Source: an uncultured Cohaesibacter sp. (GTDB taxonomy: Bacteria > Pseudomonadota > Alphaproteobacteria > Rhizobiales > Cohaesibacteraceae). Taken from it: a stretch of 64,000 bases of DNA. The position numbers and the translations under genes were made by a program. Positions 40,073 through 47,758 of this stretch are shown one piece after another; within the stretch, counting starts at the first letter, position 1, and each line of letters starts with the position of its first letter. The stretch covers positions 806,001 through 870,000 of the forward strand of contig NZ_OY762905.1 in assembly GCF_963666525.1 (NCBI RefSeq), in the 5' to 3' direction. The notes under the pieces were generated by a model that was not told the origin of the DNA, made no database searches, and saw nothing but the letters and a program-made list of their open reading frames with translations.

Positions 40073-40879
40073 CTACACCTCCATTTTCTTCAGAACTTGT
40101 CTACAAATACTTTTGAATTCAGCTTTTGTGGAGGTATCTCCAATTTCAAACACAGACTTCGCCTCCTCAGCTGCCTCGGCCACTTTTACTCTCTCAGTAA
40201 GCTGCCCATTAAGAACTTCTCCGGGAAAACCTTCCCTAATCGATTGAATGGTTTCAGATCGCTTCCTTGCAGGTCGCCCCACTCTCGAGAGAACGATTCC
40301 TGCCAACTCAATTTCATGATCAAGTTCATCGCAGAAATCTGAAACTCTAGACTTGAGCAAGGCTATTCCAATAGCCGACAGAAAGTCTGGAGAAACAGGA
40401 ACTACGAAGTGGGTAGAAGCGGCTATAGCATTTTGCGTGGGTATTGTTAAGTTGGGGGGGCAATCACAAACGATAATATCATATTCGTCACCCTGATCCT
40501 TTAGAGCCTTCTTTAACCGCCCTTCTCTATTCGGCTTACCCGCAAGGTCTAAATCAACTGTAAAAAGATCTAAATGGGAAGGCACTAGGTCAAATCCACT
40601 AAGAACATCCCGCACAACAACATCTTCAAATGTTTTCCGTTGACCATCAGCAGTATTGTAATCTCTTGCACCTAAAAGATCTGCGATGGTACCGCACTTA
40701 TCCTTATGCTTATCCCATTCATCAACCCCCATAGCCGAAAAGGTAGCATTGGTTTGCGGATCAAGATCTATAAGCAATGTTCGCAGTTTCTTTCTGGCGC
40801 AATAGTCAGCAAAAGCTACAGACAGTGCCGTCTTGCCCACGCCACCTTTCAAATTGATCATAGCAACGATTTTAGCCAT
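40073..40879 (-). CDS. ParA/MinD-type ATPase
   Basis: The product has 268 residues. Deviant Walker A KGGVGKTALS (11-20), LIDLDPQTN (36-44) and Walker B IIVCDCPPN are clear. Length, the long insert (GVDEWDKHKDKCGTIADLLG) and the C-terminal region match ParA partition ATPases. The ATG at 40879 has GGAGG upstream; a longer in-frame reading to 40951 is less likely. A partition role would suit a plasmid-like prophage, but no parB-like gene or centromere repeats follow. Instead two unknown genes are coupled to it, so it may drive a different system. Confidence 0.85.
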   Translation of the reverse strand: MAKIVAMINLKGGVGKTALSVAFADYCARKKLRTLLIDLDPQTNATFSAMGVDEWDKHKDKCGTIADLLGARDYNTADGQRKTFEDVVVRDVLSGFDLVPSHLDLFTVDLDLAGKPNREGRLKKALKDQGDEYDIIVCDCPPNLTIPTQNAIAASTHFVVPVSPDFLSAIGIALLKSRVSDFCDELDHEIELAGIVLSRVGRPARKRSETIQSIREGFPGEVLNGQLTERVKVAEAAEEAKSVFEIGDTSTKAEFKSICRQVLKKMEV

Positions 40880-41175
40880 CACTTTCCTCCACGCTTCTAA
40901 AATGAAAGCTAATGTACATCGCGCTCGCACAATTAGCAGTTCTGCACGCATGCTATGGTTTCACGAAGGGAAAGCCAATTACTTTTCCAACCGCTCTCCC
41001 TAATTGCACCCGGATGCGGTGTGCATCCTGAGTTCATTATAATAAAATACGTATAATAGCCTATTCGCCAATGTAGGGAGCGCGATCCCAAGCCATGCGC
41101 GATCCAACAAATTTACACCGAATCAGAATTAAAGCTCACCATAAATGCGTCGTTTTATCTGAGCTCAATTTGATT

Positions 41176-41220
41176 GGAGTTATTTAACGAAATTCTATTT
41201 GACTGGTGTTATTTAACACC
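41176..41220. promoter_or_regulatory. Second repressor operator cluster, two sites
   Basis: Site 41205-41220 is GGTGTTATTTAACACC, identical to the complement of the site before the cro-like gene. A weaker copy, GGAGTTATTTAACGAA, is at 41176-41191, 29 bp away centre to centre. Confidence 0.75.
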
Positions 41221-41227
41221 GTAACAT
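41199..41227 (+). promoter_or_regulatory. Rightward early promoter with operator in its spacer
   Basis: TTGACT and TAACAT are separated by exactly 17 bp, of which 16 are the palindromic operator. This copies the arrangement of the leftward promoter at 37777-37805, so one repressor can silence both. It should drive the HNH-to-DUF2303 operon. Confidence 0.75.
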
Positions 41228-41259
41228 ATCCTCATCATAAACAACCGATGGGGATCAAA

Positions 41260-41691
41260 ATGCTTGCCGCAGTCGCTGCCGAACAGACAGCTGAAAAGCT
41301 GGTCACGAACCGGTCTGAATTCTCCAGAAAAACAAAGGCTGAAGCCTTCCTGCGGGATGGTGGCTGCTGCGTGAAATGCGGTGCCAAGCTTCACCCGGAT
41401 ACGACCGAGTATGACCACATCAAGCCTTGTGGTCTGGATGGCGACAACTCCCTCGAAAACTGCCAGTGCCTCTGCTGTGACTGCCACAAGGGCAAAACCA
41501 AGGACGACGTGAAAACCATCGCCAAGGTCAAACGCATGCACAACAAGCATGTGGGCGTAGAGACACGCCGTAAGCAGAAGATCCCTTCTCGCCCCTTCCC
41601 CGGCACGCGCGCCTCTGGCTGGAAAAAGAAGCTGGATGGCAGCGTAGAGCGCCGCCGACAGCAAACGCCAGTCAATCGCGCCAGCGAATGA
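41260..41691 (+). CDS. HNH endonuclease
   Basis: The product has 143 residues. The motif GCCVKCGAKLHPDTTEYDHIKPCGLDGDNSLENCQCLCCDCHKGKT (about residues 34-80) has the HNH His in YDHIKP, the Asn in DNSLENC, and two CxxC zinc knuckles. The C-terminus is basic. The ATG at 41260 has GGGG six bases upstream; the ATG at 41248 is an alternative. In phages such enzymes assist packaging or recombination. It is the first gene under the rightward operator-controlled promoter. Confidence 0.85.
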   Translation: MLAAVAAEQTAEKLVTNRSEFSRKTKAEAFLRDGGCCVKCGAKLHPDTTEYDHIKPCGLDGDNSLENCQCLCCDCHKGKTKDDVKTIAKVKRMHNKHVGVETRRKQKIPSRPFPGTRASGWKKKLDGSVERRRQQTPVNRASE

Positions 41692-41802
41692 CGAGAGCGA
41701 AGAGGGCACCAATCCCCCGGCAGGGGAAACCCAAAACATCAACTACGGCTAAAGCGCATTCCGCGCCCCCTCTGCCGGGGCCACCAATCAGGAGACAGGC
41801 AT

Positions 41803-41946
41803 ATGAACCGCCAGAGAATGAAACCAGCAATGAATGAGGCACAGGAGCTTATCGCGTCCTTGCGCTATCTGCCTGAAGCTCTCTTCGCTTTCTTTGGCCC
41901 TCTTGCCTGCCTCCTGTCCGTCTTTCTTTTCACAGGAGCAATCTGA
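41803..41946 (+). CDS. 47-residue membrane peptide
   Basis: A very short gene with AGGAGA upstream of the ATG and a stop that overlaps the next start (TGATG). The peptide has a polar N-terminus and one hydrophobic helix (LFAFFGPLACLLSVFLFTGA). It sits in the early operon, where phages often encode small host-takeover peptides; the role is unknown. The region 41692-41802 between it and the HNH gene holds no convincing coding frame. Confidence 0.55.
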   Translation: MNRQRMKPAMNEAQELIASLRYLPEALFAFFGPLACLLSVFLFTGAI

Positions 41947-42326
41947 TGCAAGATCCCTATACCTTCCGCACTTTCTCGGAACTGCTGCAATTTCTCGAAG
42001 ACGGGGAACTGCATCAGGATTTGAGCAACACGGTCAAGGAAATCAACGACGCCTTGACCAACTATGTTCTGGAGCATGGCGGCAAGCCTGCCGCAGAACT
42101 CAGCCTGAAGGTCAAATTCAAGGTTGATAAGGGCGTGGTCACCATCACCCCCGAAATGAGCAAGAAGCTGCCACCGAACCCCAGACGCCCAGCCATGGCT
42201 TGGCAGACCTCCGATGGTTTCAGCCCTCAAAATCCGAAGCAAATGCACATGTTCGACACCACCCCGCGCGTCGTACCGCAAGGGAACAGCAACGTGCGCA
42301 CTGTTTCAACCAACTCTAACGAATAG
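41946..42326 (+). CDS. Early phage protein of unknown function
   Basis: The product has 126 residues: a helical N-terminus (FSELLQFLEDGELHQDLSNTVKEINDAL), a beta segment (AELSLKVKFKVDKGVVTITPEMSKKLPP) and a proline/Gln/Asn-rich tail. The middle part, 'LKVKFKVDKGVVTI', is seen in small phage proteins encoded with DUF2303 partners. Its start is coupled to the 47-residue peptide and it is followed at 8 bp by the DUF2303 gene. Function unknown. Confidence 0.65.
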   Translation: MQDPYTFRTFSELLQFLEDGELHQDLSNTVKEINDALTNYVLEHGGKPAAELSLKVKFKVDKGVVTITPEMSKKLPPNPRRPAMAWQTSDGFSPQNPKQMHMFDTTPRVVPQGNSNVRTVSTNSNE

Positions 42327-42334
42327 GAATTGAA

Positions 42335-43309
42335 ATGGACATTTCAGCAGAAGCACTCAAGCATCTGGAAGTCATGGCCAACCGGAAACAGAAACCGGAA
42401 CTCATCACCGTCGACCATCCATCAGGCGAAAAGCTCTCGTTCCTCGTCACCTACGATGGCGATGGCGGCATGGAGGCCAGAGACATCACTTCCTCGCTCA
42501 GCCAGTTTGATGAAACTCCTTTGCGCCGAAAGGGCAACGCCAGCTTTGAAACGCTGGACAGCTTCATTGATCATGCGAACCGCTTTCAGAATAGCAACAG
42601 CGCTCTGTTTGCTACCAAGCTTTCTGGCGACATCTCAATCCAGTGCGTGATTGACTATCATGATCGCGTCAACGATCTGGACGGGGAAGAGCATGCCGAC
42701 GCCAAGCCGCGCCACGGCCAGCATCGTGGGCGCCACGACTTCCCTCTTTCCGAGGAATACAAGAAATGGCTTGCCGTGAGCGAACGCAAGGAACCGCTTG
42801 ATACGCGGGAGTTTTCCTACTTCCTCGAAGACAACATTATTGACGTGATGTTCCTGCCAGATTTCCTGCGCCCGGATGGCAAGGCACCAGAAACGCCCGC
42901 AGACCAGGACTTGCTTGCCCTCATCCAGAAGCTGGAAGGAAAGCCTTGTGGCCCTGAAAAACTGATGAACCTGGCCAAGGGCCTTCAGGTCAATGAAGAC
43001 ACCAAGATCAAGGCCTTCTATGACCGCAACAGCGGCCAGAGCAAAATCGGCTTTGAATCTGAACACACCGACGCAGAAGGCAACAAGCTGGATGTGCCGA
43101 ACATGTTCCTGATCTCCATCCCTGTCTTCAATGGTGACCAGCACTACCGCATCCCGGTTCGCCTGCGCTATCGCCCTCGCGCCGGTACTGTCGTTTGGAT
43201 GATGGAACTGCACCGGCCCGATATCTTCCTTGAAGACGCCTTCAAACTGGCGTGCAGCAAAGCAGCCAAAGAAACCGGCCTTCCCCTCTTCTACGGAAAC
43301 CCGGAATAA
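42335..43309 (+). CDS. DUF2303 (YfdQ-like) phage protein
   Basis: The product has 324 residues. The opening (LEVMANRKQKPELITVDHPSGEKLSFLVTYDG), the FETLDSFIDHANRFQNSNSALFA segment and the C-terminal IPVFNGDQHYRIPVRLRYRPRAG…DAFKLACSKA match the DUF2303/YfdQ family common in temperate phages and cryptic prophages of proteobacteria. Its role is not known; it is typically encoded in early operons near recombination genes. It ends 94 bp before the last small gene of the operon. Confidence 0.8.
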   Translation: MDISAEALKHLEVMANRKQKPELITVDHPSGEKLSFLVTYDGDGGMEARDITSSLSQFDETPLRRKGNASFETLDSFIDHANRFQNSNSALFATKLSGDISIQCVIDYHDRVNDLDGEEHADAKPRHGQHRGRHDFPLSEEYKKWLAVSERKEPLDTREFSYFLEDNIIDVMFLPDFLRPDGKAPETPADQDLLALIQKLEGKPCGPEKLMNLAKGLQVNEDTKIKAFYDRNSGQSKIGFESEHTDAEGNKLDVPNMFLISIPVFNGDQHYRIPVRLRYRPRAGTVVWMMELHRPDIFLEDAFKLACSKAAKETGLPLFYGNPE

Positions 43310-43403
43310 CCAATTCCCCGCGGCGGGCGGCTCAATGATTGTTTTGCCGCATCAACGCCTGTCGCGGGGTAGCCACCGAAAACCAGTCATATCGAATGCG
43401 ACA

Positions 43404-43568
43404 ATGAAACAGCAGGAAGAAATCACGGCAGAGCGGATATATGCCGCCATAGTGAAGCTGGCTCAGATCCACAAGATCGACCCGCATCCGGCTCACTATT
43501 GCCTGCTGGAAAGACTGGAAAAGGAATACGCGGCCAGAACTCAGGATCCGTTCAACAAATATCTTTGA
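43404..43568 (+). CDS. Small helical phage protein, last gene of the rightward early operon
   Basis: The ATG at 43404 gives 54 residues (MKQQEEITAERIYAAIVKLAQIHKI…); an ATG at 43335 would give a longer form. The last 17 bp overlap the end of the integrase gene on the other strand. The peptide is helical and acidic. Small proteins at this position can be excisionase-like, but no winged-helix motif is visible, so I leave it unnamed. Confidence 0.45.
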   Translation: MKQQEEITAERIYAAIVKLAQIHKIDPHPAHYCLLERLEKEYAARTQDPFNKYL

Positions 43569-44904
43569 AGAGCGCCCGGTCAAACGGAAGCTCGATCTTT
43601 TTCACCGCCTCCCATTTTTTCTTCAGACTTGCAAACGATCCATACTTCTCGCGATCAATCTCATGGCCCATGAGGTACTTGCGCATTTCCACGTCCACAT
43701 CAGCTTCTTTCATTCGGTCTTCGAAAGAATGGCGAATGCTGTACATGGATTGACCCGGTTCAAAGAAGTTGTTTTCACGGCAGAACTTGTTGAGCGCCGT
43801 AGAGAGCCCTTTCCTCCTGGGGCGATAATGGGGGAAGCCACCGACCTTTTCAGCGATCTTTGCTGCTTCCAGTGAAATCCCGACCAGAGGCAAGATCCTG
43901 TTGGAGTTGTCAGTCTTGAGAATGCGGCCCTCTCGCTCAAATATCATGACGTGGGGGTAGTCACCCTCCAACCTGAAGTCTTCGGCTTCCAGAGTGGCAA
44001 GCTCGCTCATTCTGGCACCTGTTTCGATCATCATGTAGGCGATGAGACGTGCTTCAAGGTTCATCTTCTGAAACGCACCTGGCTTCAGGAACAACGTGTC
44101 AATCTGAGATACCCTAAGCGGGATCCTCTGCCCCTTCTGCTTTTCACCAAAAGAGAGACCGTCAAAGGGGTTCTGGTGGTCTTCGCCGACATGAGCCCAA
44201 TAGTCCTTCAGCAGCGAGCGCAGATTGCCAATATGGCGATTTGCATACTTGCCAGTGATCTTGGCCCCGTCCTTACCGAGAACGCGCTCCTTCCAATAAT
44301 TGAAGAATGTGCGCCCATCCTCTCGGGTGATGCTTCCAATTGGAATGTCGCCACAGACCTGCACAAACAGATCAATGGACATCTGCTTGAGCTTGGTCCA
44401 GTCCTCTTTGCCTTCCTTGTCTTTGCTAGCCAGTTCATCGGCTCGTATTTCATCACGCAGGACCTTGAAGGCATCGGCAAGGCTGACATCCGGTTTGGGG
44501 ACACGACCAAGCAGGGCGTCGGAGTTCGCCTTGCTGTAGTCCTCTCCAGCGGGCAGCTCTTCCACCCGTTTGACGATCTCGGCGAGGTCAGCACCGGCTG
44601 CCAGCTCGGAAGCTGGAACGTATTTGTAGCTTAGTGCAATGGCCCGATTGATCGCCTGGTCATAGCGCCGCGACGCAACGTCACTCGCCTGCCCTTCCAT
44701 TCTCATGTCAGCCCACAGAGCATCATCAGCATGCTCCATCGCATCCCGCCTGATTCTAGCCTCAGCCAAATCAGACGTTTTCAACCGCTTGCGGATGTAT
44801 TTGGCAGAATAGTGAGCAGTAAGGTCGATAGGAACGCGGCGAACATAATACCAGCGCTTCCCTCGCAACTGCAGAAATCGGTCGTCTCGCTCCACTTTTC
44901 GCAC
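43552..44904 (-). CDS. Tyrosine site-specific integrase
   Basis: The product has about 450 residues from the GTG at 44904 (a GTG at 44895 is also possible). The N-terminal RGKRWYYVRRVPIDL is the arm-type binding start seen in many alphaproteobacterial phage integrases. The catalytic tetrad is visible: Arg in ETGARMSEL, His and Arg in SIRHSFEDRM, His in MGHEIDR and Tyr in EKYGSF. A longer frame reaching the tRNA gene is an artefact of reading tRNA sequence. It integrates the phage into the adjacent tRNA-Leu gene. Confidence 0.9.
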   Translation of the reverse strand: MRKVERDDRFLQLRGKRWYYVRRVPIDLTAHYSAKYIRKRLKTSDLAEARIRRDAMEHADDALWADMRMEGQASDVASRRYDQAINRAIALSYKYVPASELAAGADLAEIVKRVEELPAGEDYSKANSDALLGRVPKPDVSLADAFKVLRDEIRADELASKDKEGKEDWTKLKQMSIDLFVQVCGDIPIGSITREDGRTFFNYWKERVLGKDGAKITGKYANRHIGNLRSLLKDYWAHVGEDHQNPFDGLSFGEKQKGQRIPLRVSQIDTLFLKPGAFQKMNLEARLIAYMMIETGARMSELATLEAEDFRLEGDYPHVMIFEREGRILKTDNSNRILPLVGISLEAAKIAEKVGGFPHYRPRRKGLSTALNKFCRENNFFEPGQSMYSIRHSFEDRMKEADVDVEMRKYLMGHEIDREKYGSFASLKKKWEAVKKIELPFDRALFKDIC

Positions 44905-44917
44905 CCTTGATACCCAA

Positions 44918-44937
44918 AATGATACCCATTTTGATAC
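44918..44937. repeat. 20-bp repeat shared by both prophage ends (right copy)
   Basis: Identical to 4872-4891. It lies just before the integrase start, 94 bp from the att core, and is preceded by another related unit (ttgatacccaaa). Candidate arm-type integrase site. Confidence 0.5.
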
Positions 44938-45030
44938 ACAGAAATTCGAGACGACGCAAGACACAAAATCAATCACCAAACATAAGTTATTGATTTTAAT
45001 AAGAAAATAGCGATTTCTGAGAAGAGATTT

Positions 45031-45054
45031 TGGTACGGGCGGCGGGAATCGAAC
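45031..45054. repeat. Proximal attachment site (tRNA-Leu 3' end)
   Basis: The 24 bp identical to 4798-4821, forming the 3' end of the intact tRNA-Leu gene and the integration core. Confidence 0.9.
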
Positions 45055-45116
45055 CCGCACGGCCTAAGGCCTCAGGATTTTAAGTCCTGTATGTCTACCA
45101 ATTCCATCACGCCCGC
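45031..45116 (-). tRNA. tRNA-Leu (UAA anticodon)
   Basis: 86 bases including an encoded CCA. Acceptor arms GCGGGCG/CGCCCGT, anticodon stem CAGGA/TCCTG with loop CTTAAAA (anticodon TAA), a long variable arm (gaggccttaggcc) as in type II tRNAs, and T-loop GTTCGAATC are all present. Confidence 0.95.
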
Positions 45117-45238
45117 GAAGAATGGTCCGATCATTGCTAATGCGCAAGCCGAGCAATTGCAAGCAATGGCCACCAGACCATCCACAAGCCCCGGCAAAAG
45201 AACAGGACGGCAGCGGACAGACCGACCATACTTTACGA

Positions 45239-45270
45239 AAAAGGGCAGTCCCTATCTGGACTGCCCTTTT
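45239..45270. terminator. Bidirectional terminator between tRNA-Leu and gpt
   Basis: A 13-bp stem (aaaagggcagtcc/ggactgccctttt) with a six-base loop; both sides have A/T runs. Confidence 0.75.
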
Positions 45271-45351
45271 GTCATCAGGAATGCCAACTGAGCCGATGGA
45301 AAGACCATTTGGCCCGCCTAGGCCATGGACACAAACCACGGCCCGCGCCCG

Positions 45352-45846
45352 CTATTTGGCGATCGGCGCCTGAAACTGCAGCCCCATGTCCCATGGAAAA
45401 TAGATCCAGGTATCCTGCGACACTTCGGTGACGAAGGTATCAACCAGTGGACGGCCCTTCGGTTTGGCATAGACGGTCGCAAAATGGGCCTTTGGCAACA
45501 TGGCGCGCACGACCTTGGCGGTCTTGCCCGTATCGACCAGATCATCAATGATCAGAACGCCCTCGCCTTCACCACCTTCCACATCGATGACGGTCGCATC
45601 GATGGGCTTGAGCACCTGCATTTCGCCCTGACTTTCATAGTCATGGTAGGATGCGACGCACACGGTGTCGATCATCCGCACGCCCAGTTCGCGCGCGATG
45701 ATGGCAGCCGGCACAAGGCCGCCGCGGGTGATGCAGACAATCGCCTTCCACTCGGAAACGCCTTTCAGACGCCAAGCCAGCGCACGGCAGTCCCGATGGA
45801 ATTGTTCCCAATACACCGGGAATGCGTTGGATGATGGTTCGGACAT
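45352..45846 (-). CDS. gpt: Xanthine-guanine phosphoribosyltransferase
   Basis: The product has 164 residues. The PRPP-binding motif [13 protein letters not shown] (97-109), the loop [14 protein letters not shown] and the Gpt-type C-terminus WIYFPWD identify it. It converts guanine, xanthine and hypoxanthine to the nucleotide with PRPP in the purine salvage pathway, in the cytoplasm. It is the first intact chromosomal gene on the right of the prophage. Confidence 0.9.
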   Translation of the reverse strand: MSEPSSNAFPVYWEQFHRDCRALAWRLKGVSEWKAIVCITRGGLVPAAIIARELGVRMIDTVCVASYHDYESQGEMQVLKPIDATVIDVEGGEGEGVLIIDDLVDTGKTAKVVRAMLPKAHFATVYAKPKGRPLVDTFVTEVSQDTWIYFPWDMGLQFQAPIAK

Positions 45847-45903
45847 GGTGGTGTTCCTCTTGTTTTTCTTTTCAAACGCGTATGAACGTGGAAATGGACA
45901 GGA

Positions 45904-46662
45904 CTAGGCCTGATGTTGCTTCTGCCCTTTGAGGGACTCTAGCATGTCATGCACCGCCTTCACAGCCTCGTCCAGATCCTCTCGGGAGCGGCTGCGCATG
46001 ACGATATTGGTGGCAAACAGATCCTGACGCATATAGGGATAGGAGCCGATGACCACATTGGGATGATCCTTGGCGAGCTCGGCCAGAGGCCCGGCGACCA
46101 GCCCTTCCCCGATGCCGCTGTCAATCGTCTCGCTCATCACCTTGCTGTTAGTCTTGAGGGTCGGGGCGATCGCATCCATCATCGCCTGCATAACAGACGG
46201 CACCCCGGCCATGACATGCACATTCTCCAGCCGGAAGCCGGGTGCGCTCGACACCTTGTTCTCGATAAGATCGGCGCCGAACGGAATGCGTGCCATCCGC
46301 TTGCGGGCCTCGTTGAATTCCATGTTGGGCGATTTGGCATAGTGGGCTTCAAGAATGGCCATGGCACGCGGATCGTGATCAATGCCGACACCGAAAGCTG
46401 CCGCCATGGCATCCGCGGTGATGTCGTCATGGGTCGGCCCGATGCCACCACTGGTAAAGACATAGGTCCACTTGGCGCGAAGGGCGTTGACCGCCTCGAC
46501 AATCGCATCCTGATCATCGGCGACGACACGGACTTCCTTGAGGTCGATGCCCATCTGGGTGAGATAGTCGGCAATGAACCCGATATTCTTGTCCTTGGTG
46601 CGGCCTGAAAGAATTTCATCGCCGATAACCAGCACCGCTGCTGTAATCATATCCTTGGTCAT
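45904..46662 (-). CDS. CinA-like molybdopterin-binding domain protein
   Basis: The product has 252 residues from the ATG at 46662. The N-terminus AAVLVIGDEILSGRTKDKN and the SGGIGPTHDDITADAMA motif (about residues 65-82) are the signatures of MoCF-biosynth/CinA N-terminal (COG1058) proteins. The C-terminal nicotinamide-nucleotide amidase domain of full CinA is absent. Stand-alone proteins of this kind may act on nicotinamide nucleotides or ADP-ribose. The exact substrate is not shown by the sequence. Confidence 0.85.
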   Translation of the reverse strand: MTKDMITAAVLVIGDEILSGRTKDKNIGFIADYLTQMGIDLKEVRVVADDQDAIVEAVNALRAKWTYVFTSGGIGPTHDDITADAMAAAFGVGIDHDPRAMAILEAHYAKSPNMEFNEARKRMARIPFGADLIENKVSSAPGFRLENVHVMAGVPSVMQAMMDAIAPTLKTNSKVMSETIDSGIGEGLVAGPLAELAKDHPNVVIGSYPYMRQDLFATNIVMRSRSREDLDEAVKAVHDMLESLKGQKQHQA

Positions 46663-46893
46663 TACCCTGTCTCTCTCATCTTTGCTCAAGGCCCGAGATG
46701 CACCAGTGTCACAGTCGCTGAAACAGCAGCATGCACAGGCACACCGAGCCTGCGACTTGCTTTAGCCCATGGCGGAATGCAGCTCAAGCGGATGCGATTT
46801 TGCTGGCCAAACTGCTCACAGCAAGATAGCAAAACCGTCAAGCATGGTTATAGTGCGAAGACAAAGTGACCGAAAGCCCAAAGCTGAAGCAAC

Positions 46894-47592
46894 ATGAAAT
46901 TTGAAACAGCTCTTATTCCCGGCCGCCTCATCCAGCGTTACAAGCGCTTTCTGGCCGACGTGGAACTGGAAGACGGAACCATCATCACCGCCCATTGCGC
47001 CAACCCCGGCTCCATGCTGGGCCTCAAGGACCCCGGCTCCCGTGTCTGGCTGTCGCGTTCGGACAATCCCAAACGAAAGCTGGCCTACAGCTGGGAGTTG
47101 CTTGAACTGGACGATGCCATGATCGGCATCAACACCAGTCACCCGAACCGCATCGCCGAAGAGGCTATTCTTGGCGGCCGCATCGAGGAACTTGTGGGCT
47201 ATGAAACACTGCGGCGCGAAGTGAAATACGGCAAAAACAGCCGCATCGACCTTTTGTTGCAGGATGCGGCCCGGCCCGATTGCTATGTCGAGGTGAAGAA
47301 TGTGCACCTTCTGCGCGAGCCGGGATTGGCGGAATTCCCTGATTCGGTCACCAAGCGCGGCGCCAAGCATCTGGACGAGCTCTCCGACATGGTAAGGGCT
47401 GGCCACCGGGCCATCATGCTGTATCTGGTGACCAGAACCGATGCCGACCGTTTTGCCCTGGCCGCAGACATAGACCCCGCCTATTTCGAGGCCTTCGGGA
47501 AGGCTCGCGCCTGTGGCGTCGAGGCGATTGTCTATATCTGCGACATCTCGCAAGAGGGCATGGTGCTCGCCCGCGCCCTGCCTTTTGCCTGA
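46894..47592 (+). CDS. sfsA: DNA/RNA nuclease SfsA family protein
   Basis: The product has 232 residues. The motifs [33 protein letters not shown] and [24 protein letters not shown] (with catalytic-type Asp, Glu and Lys of a PD-(D/E)XK fold) and [16 protein letters not shown] are all diagnostic. SfsA was first named for sugar-fermentation stimulation; a nuclease role is inferred from the fold. It is followed at 166 bp by map. Confidence 0.9.
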   Translation: MKFETALIPGRLIQRYKRFLADVELEDGTIITAHCANPGSMLGLKDPGSRVWLSRSDNPKRKLAYSWELLELDDAMIGINTSHPNRIAEEAILGGRIEELVGYETLRREVKYGKNSRIDLLLQDAARPDCYVEVKNVHLLREPGLAEFPDSVTKRGAKHLDELSDMVRAGHRAIMLYLVTRTDADRFALAADIDPAYFEAFGKARACGVEAIVYICDISQEGMVLARALPFA

Positions 47593-47758
47593 GACCGCCC
47601 TTTGCCTGACGGCACCCAACGGCTCGCTTGCTGCAAAACCTGAGATTTCATAAGCTGCGCACAAGGGGACCACGACGCAAAAAGTGCAATTCCGGTTTGC
47701 ACATTGCGGCATTGGGAGATATCCATAGAGAAACAACAAAATTTCGGAAAGACCTGAG

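Larger units (their letters stand above)
4798..45054. mobile_element. Temperate podovirus-like prophage integrated at tRNA-Leu(UAA)
   Basis: The element is delimited by an identical 24-bp direct repeat at 4798-4821 and 45031-45054, the second being the 3' end of an intact tRNA-Leu gene. Inside are a tyrosine integrase beside the tRNA, an S24 repressor with operators, early replication genes, terminase, portal, scaffold, capsid, short-tail, internal virion, tail-fibre and lysis genes. All structural genes appear open, so the phage may be functional. The virion set resembles Bordetella phage BPP-1/BcepC6B-type short-tailed phages (Bbp19-like protein, gp14/15/16-like internal proteins). No phage RNA polymerase gene is present. 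Cargo includes a restriction-modification cassette and a toxin-antitoxin pair. Confidence 0.9.

Noticed and set aside
40073-40879. Plasmid partition locus (parAB)
   Set aside because: The ATPase fits, but no ParB helix-turn-helix protein and no iteron cluster is visible beside it, and the element is integrated with a tyrosine integrase. Kept as an ATPase of unknown system.
41688-41835. Short frame overlapping the HNH stop (ATGA)
   Set aside because: It is Pro/Arg-rich without a domain and overlaps the 47-codon gene, which has a far better ribosome-binding site.
4798-45054. Diversity-generating retroelement, which BPP-1-like phages can carry
   Set aside because: No reverse transcriptase gene, and no template/variable repeat pair was seen at the end of the tail fibre gene.
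44905-45060. N-terminal extension of the integrase into the tRNA gene
   Set aside because: The start of this reading (MRVRFPPPVP) is translated tRNA-Leu sequence; a GTG at 44904 directly before the conserved N-terminus is a better start.
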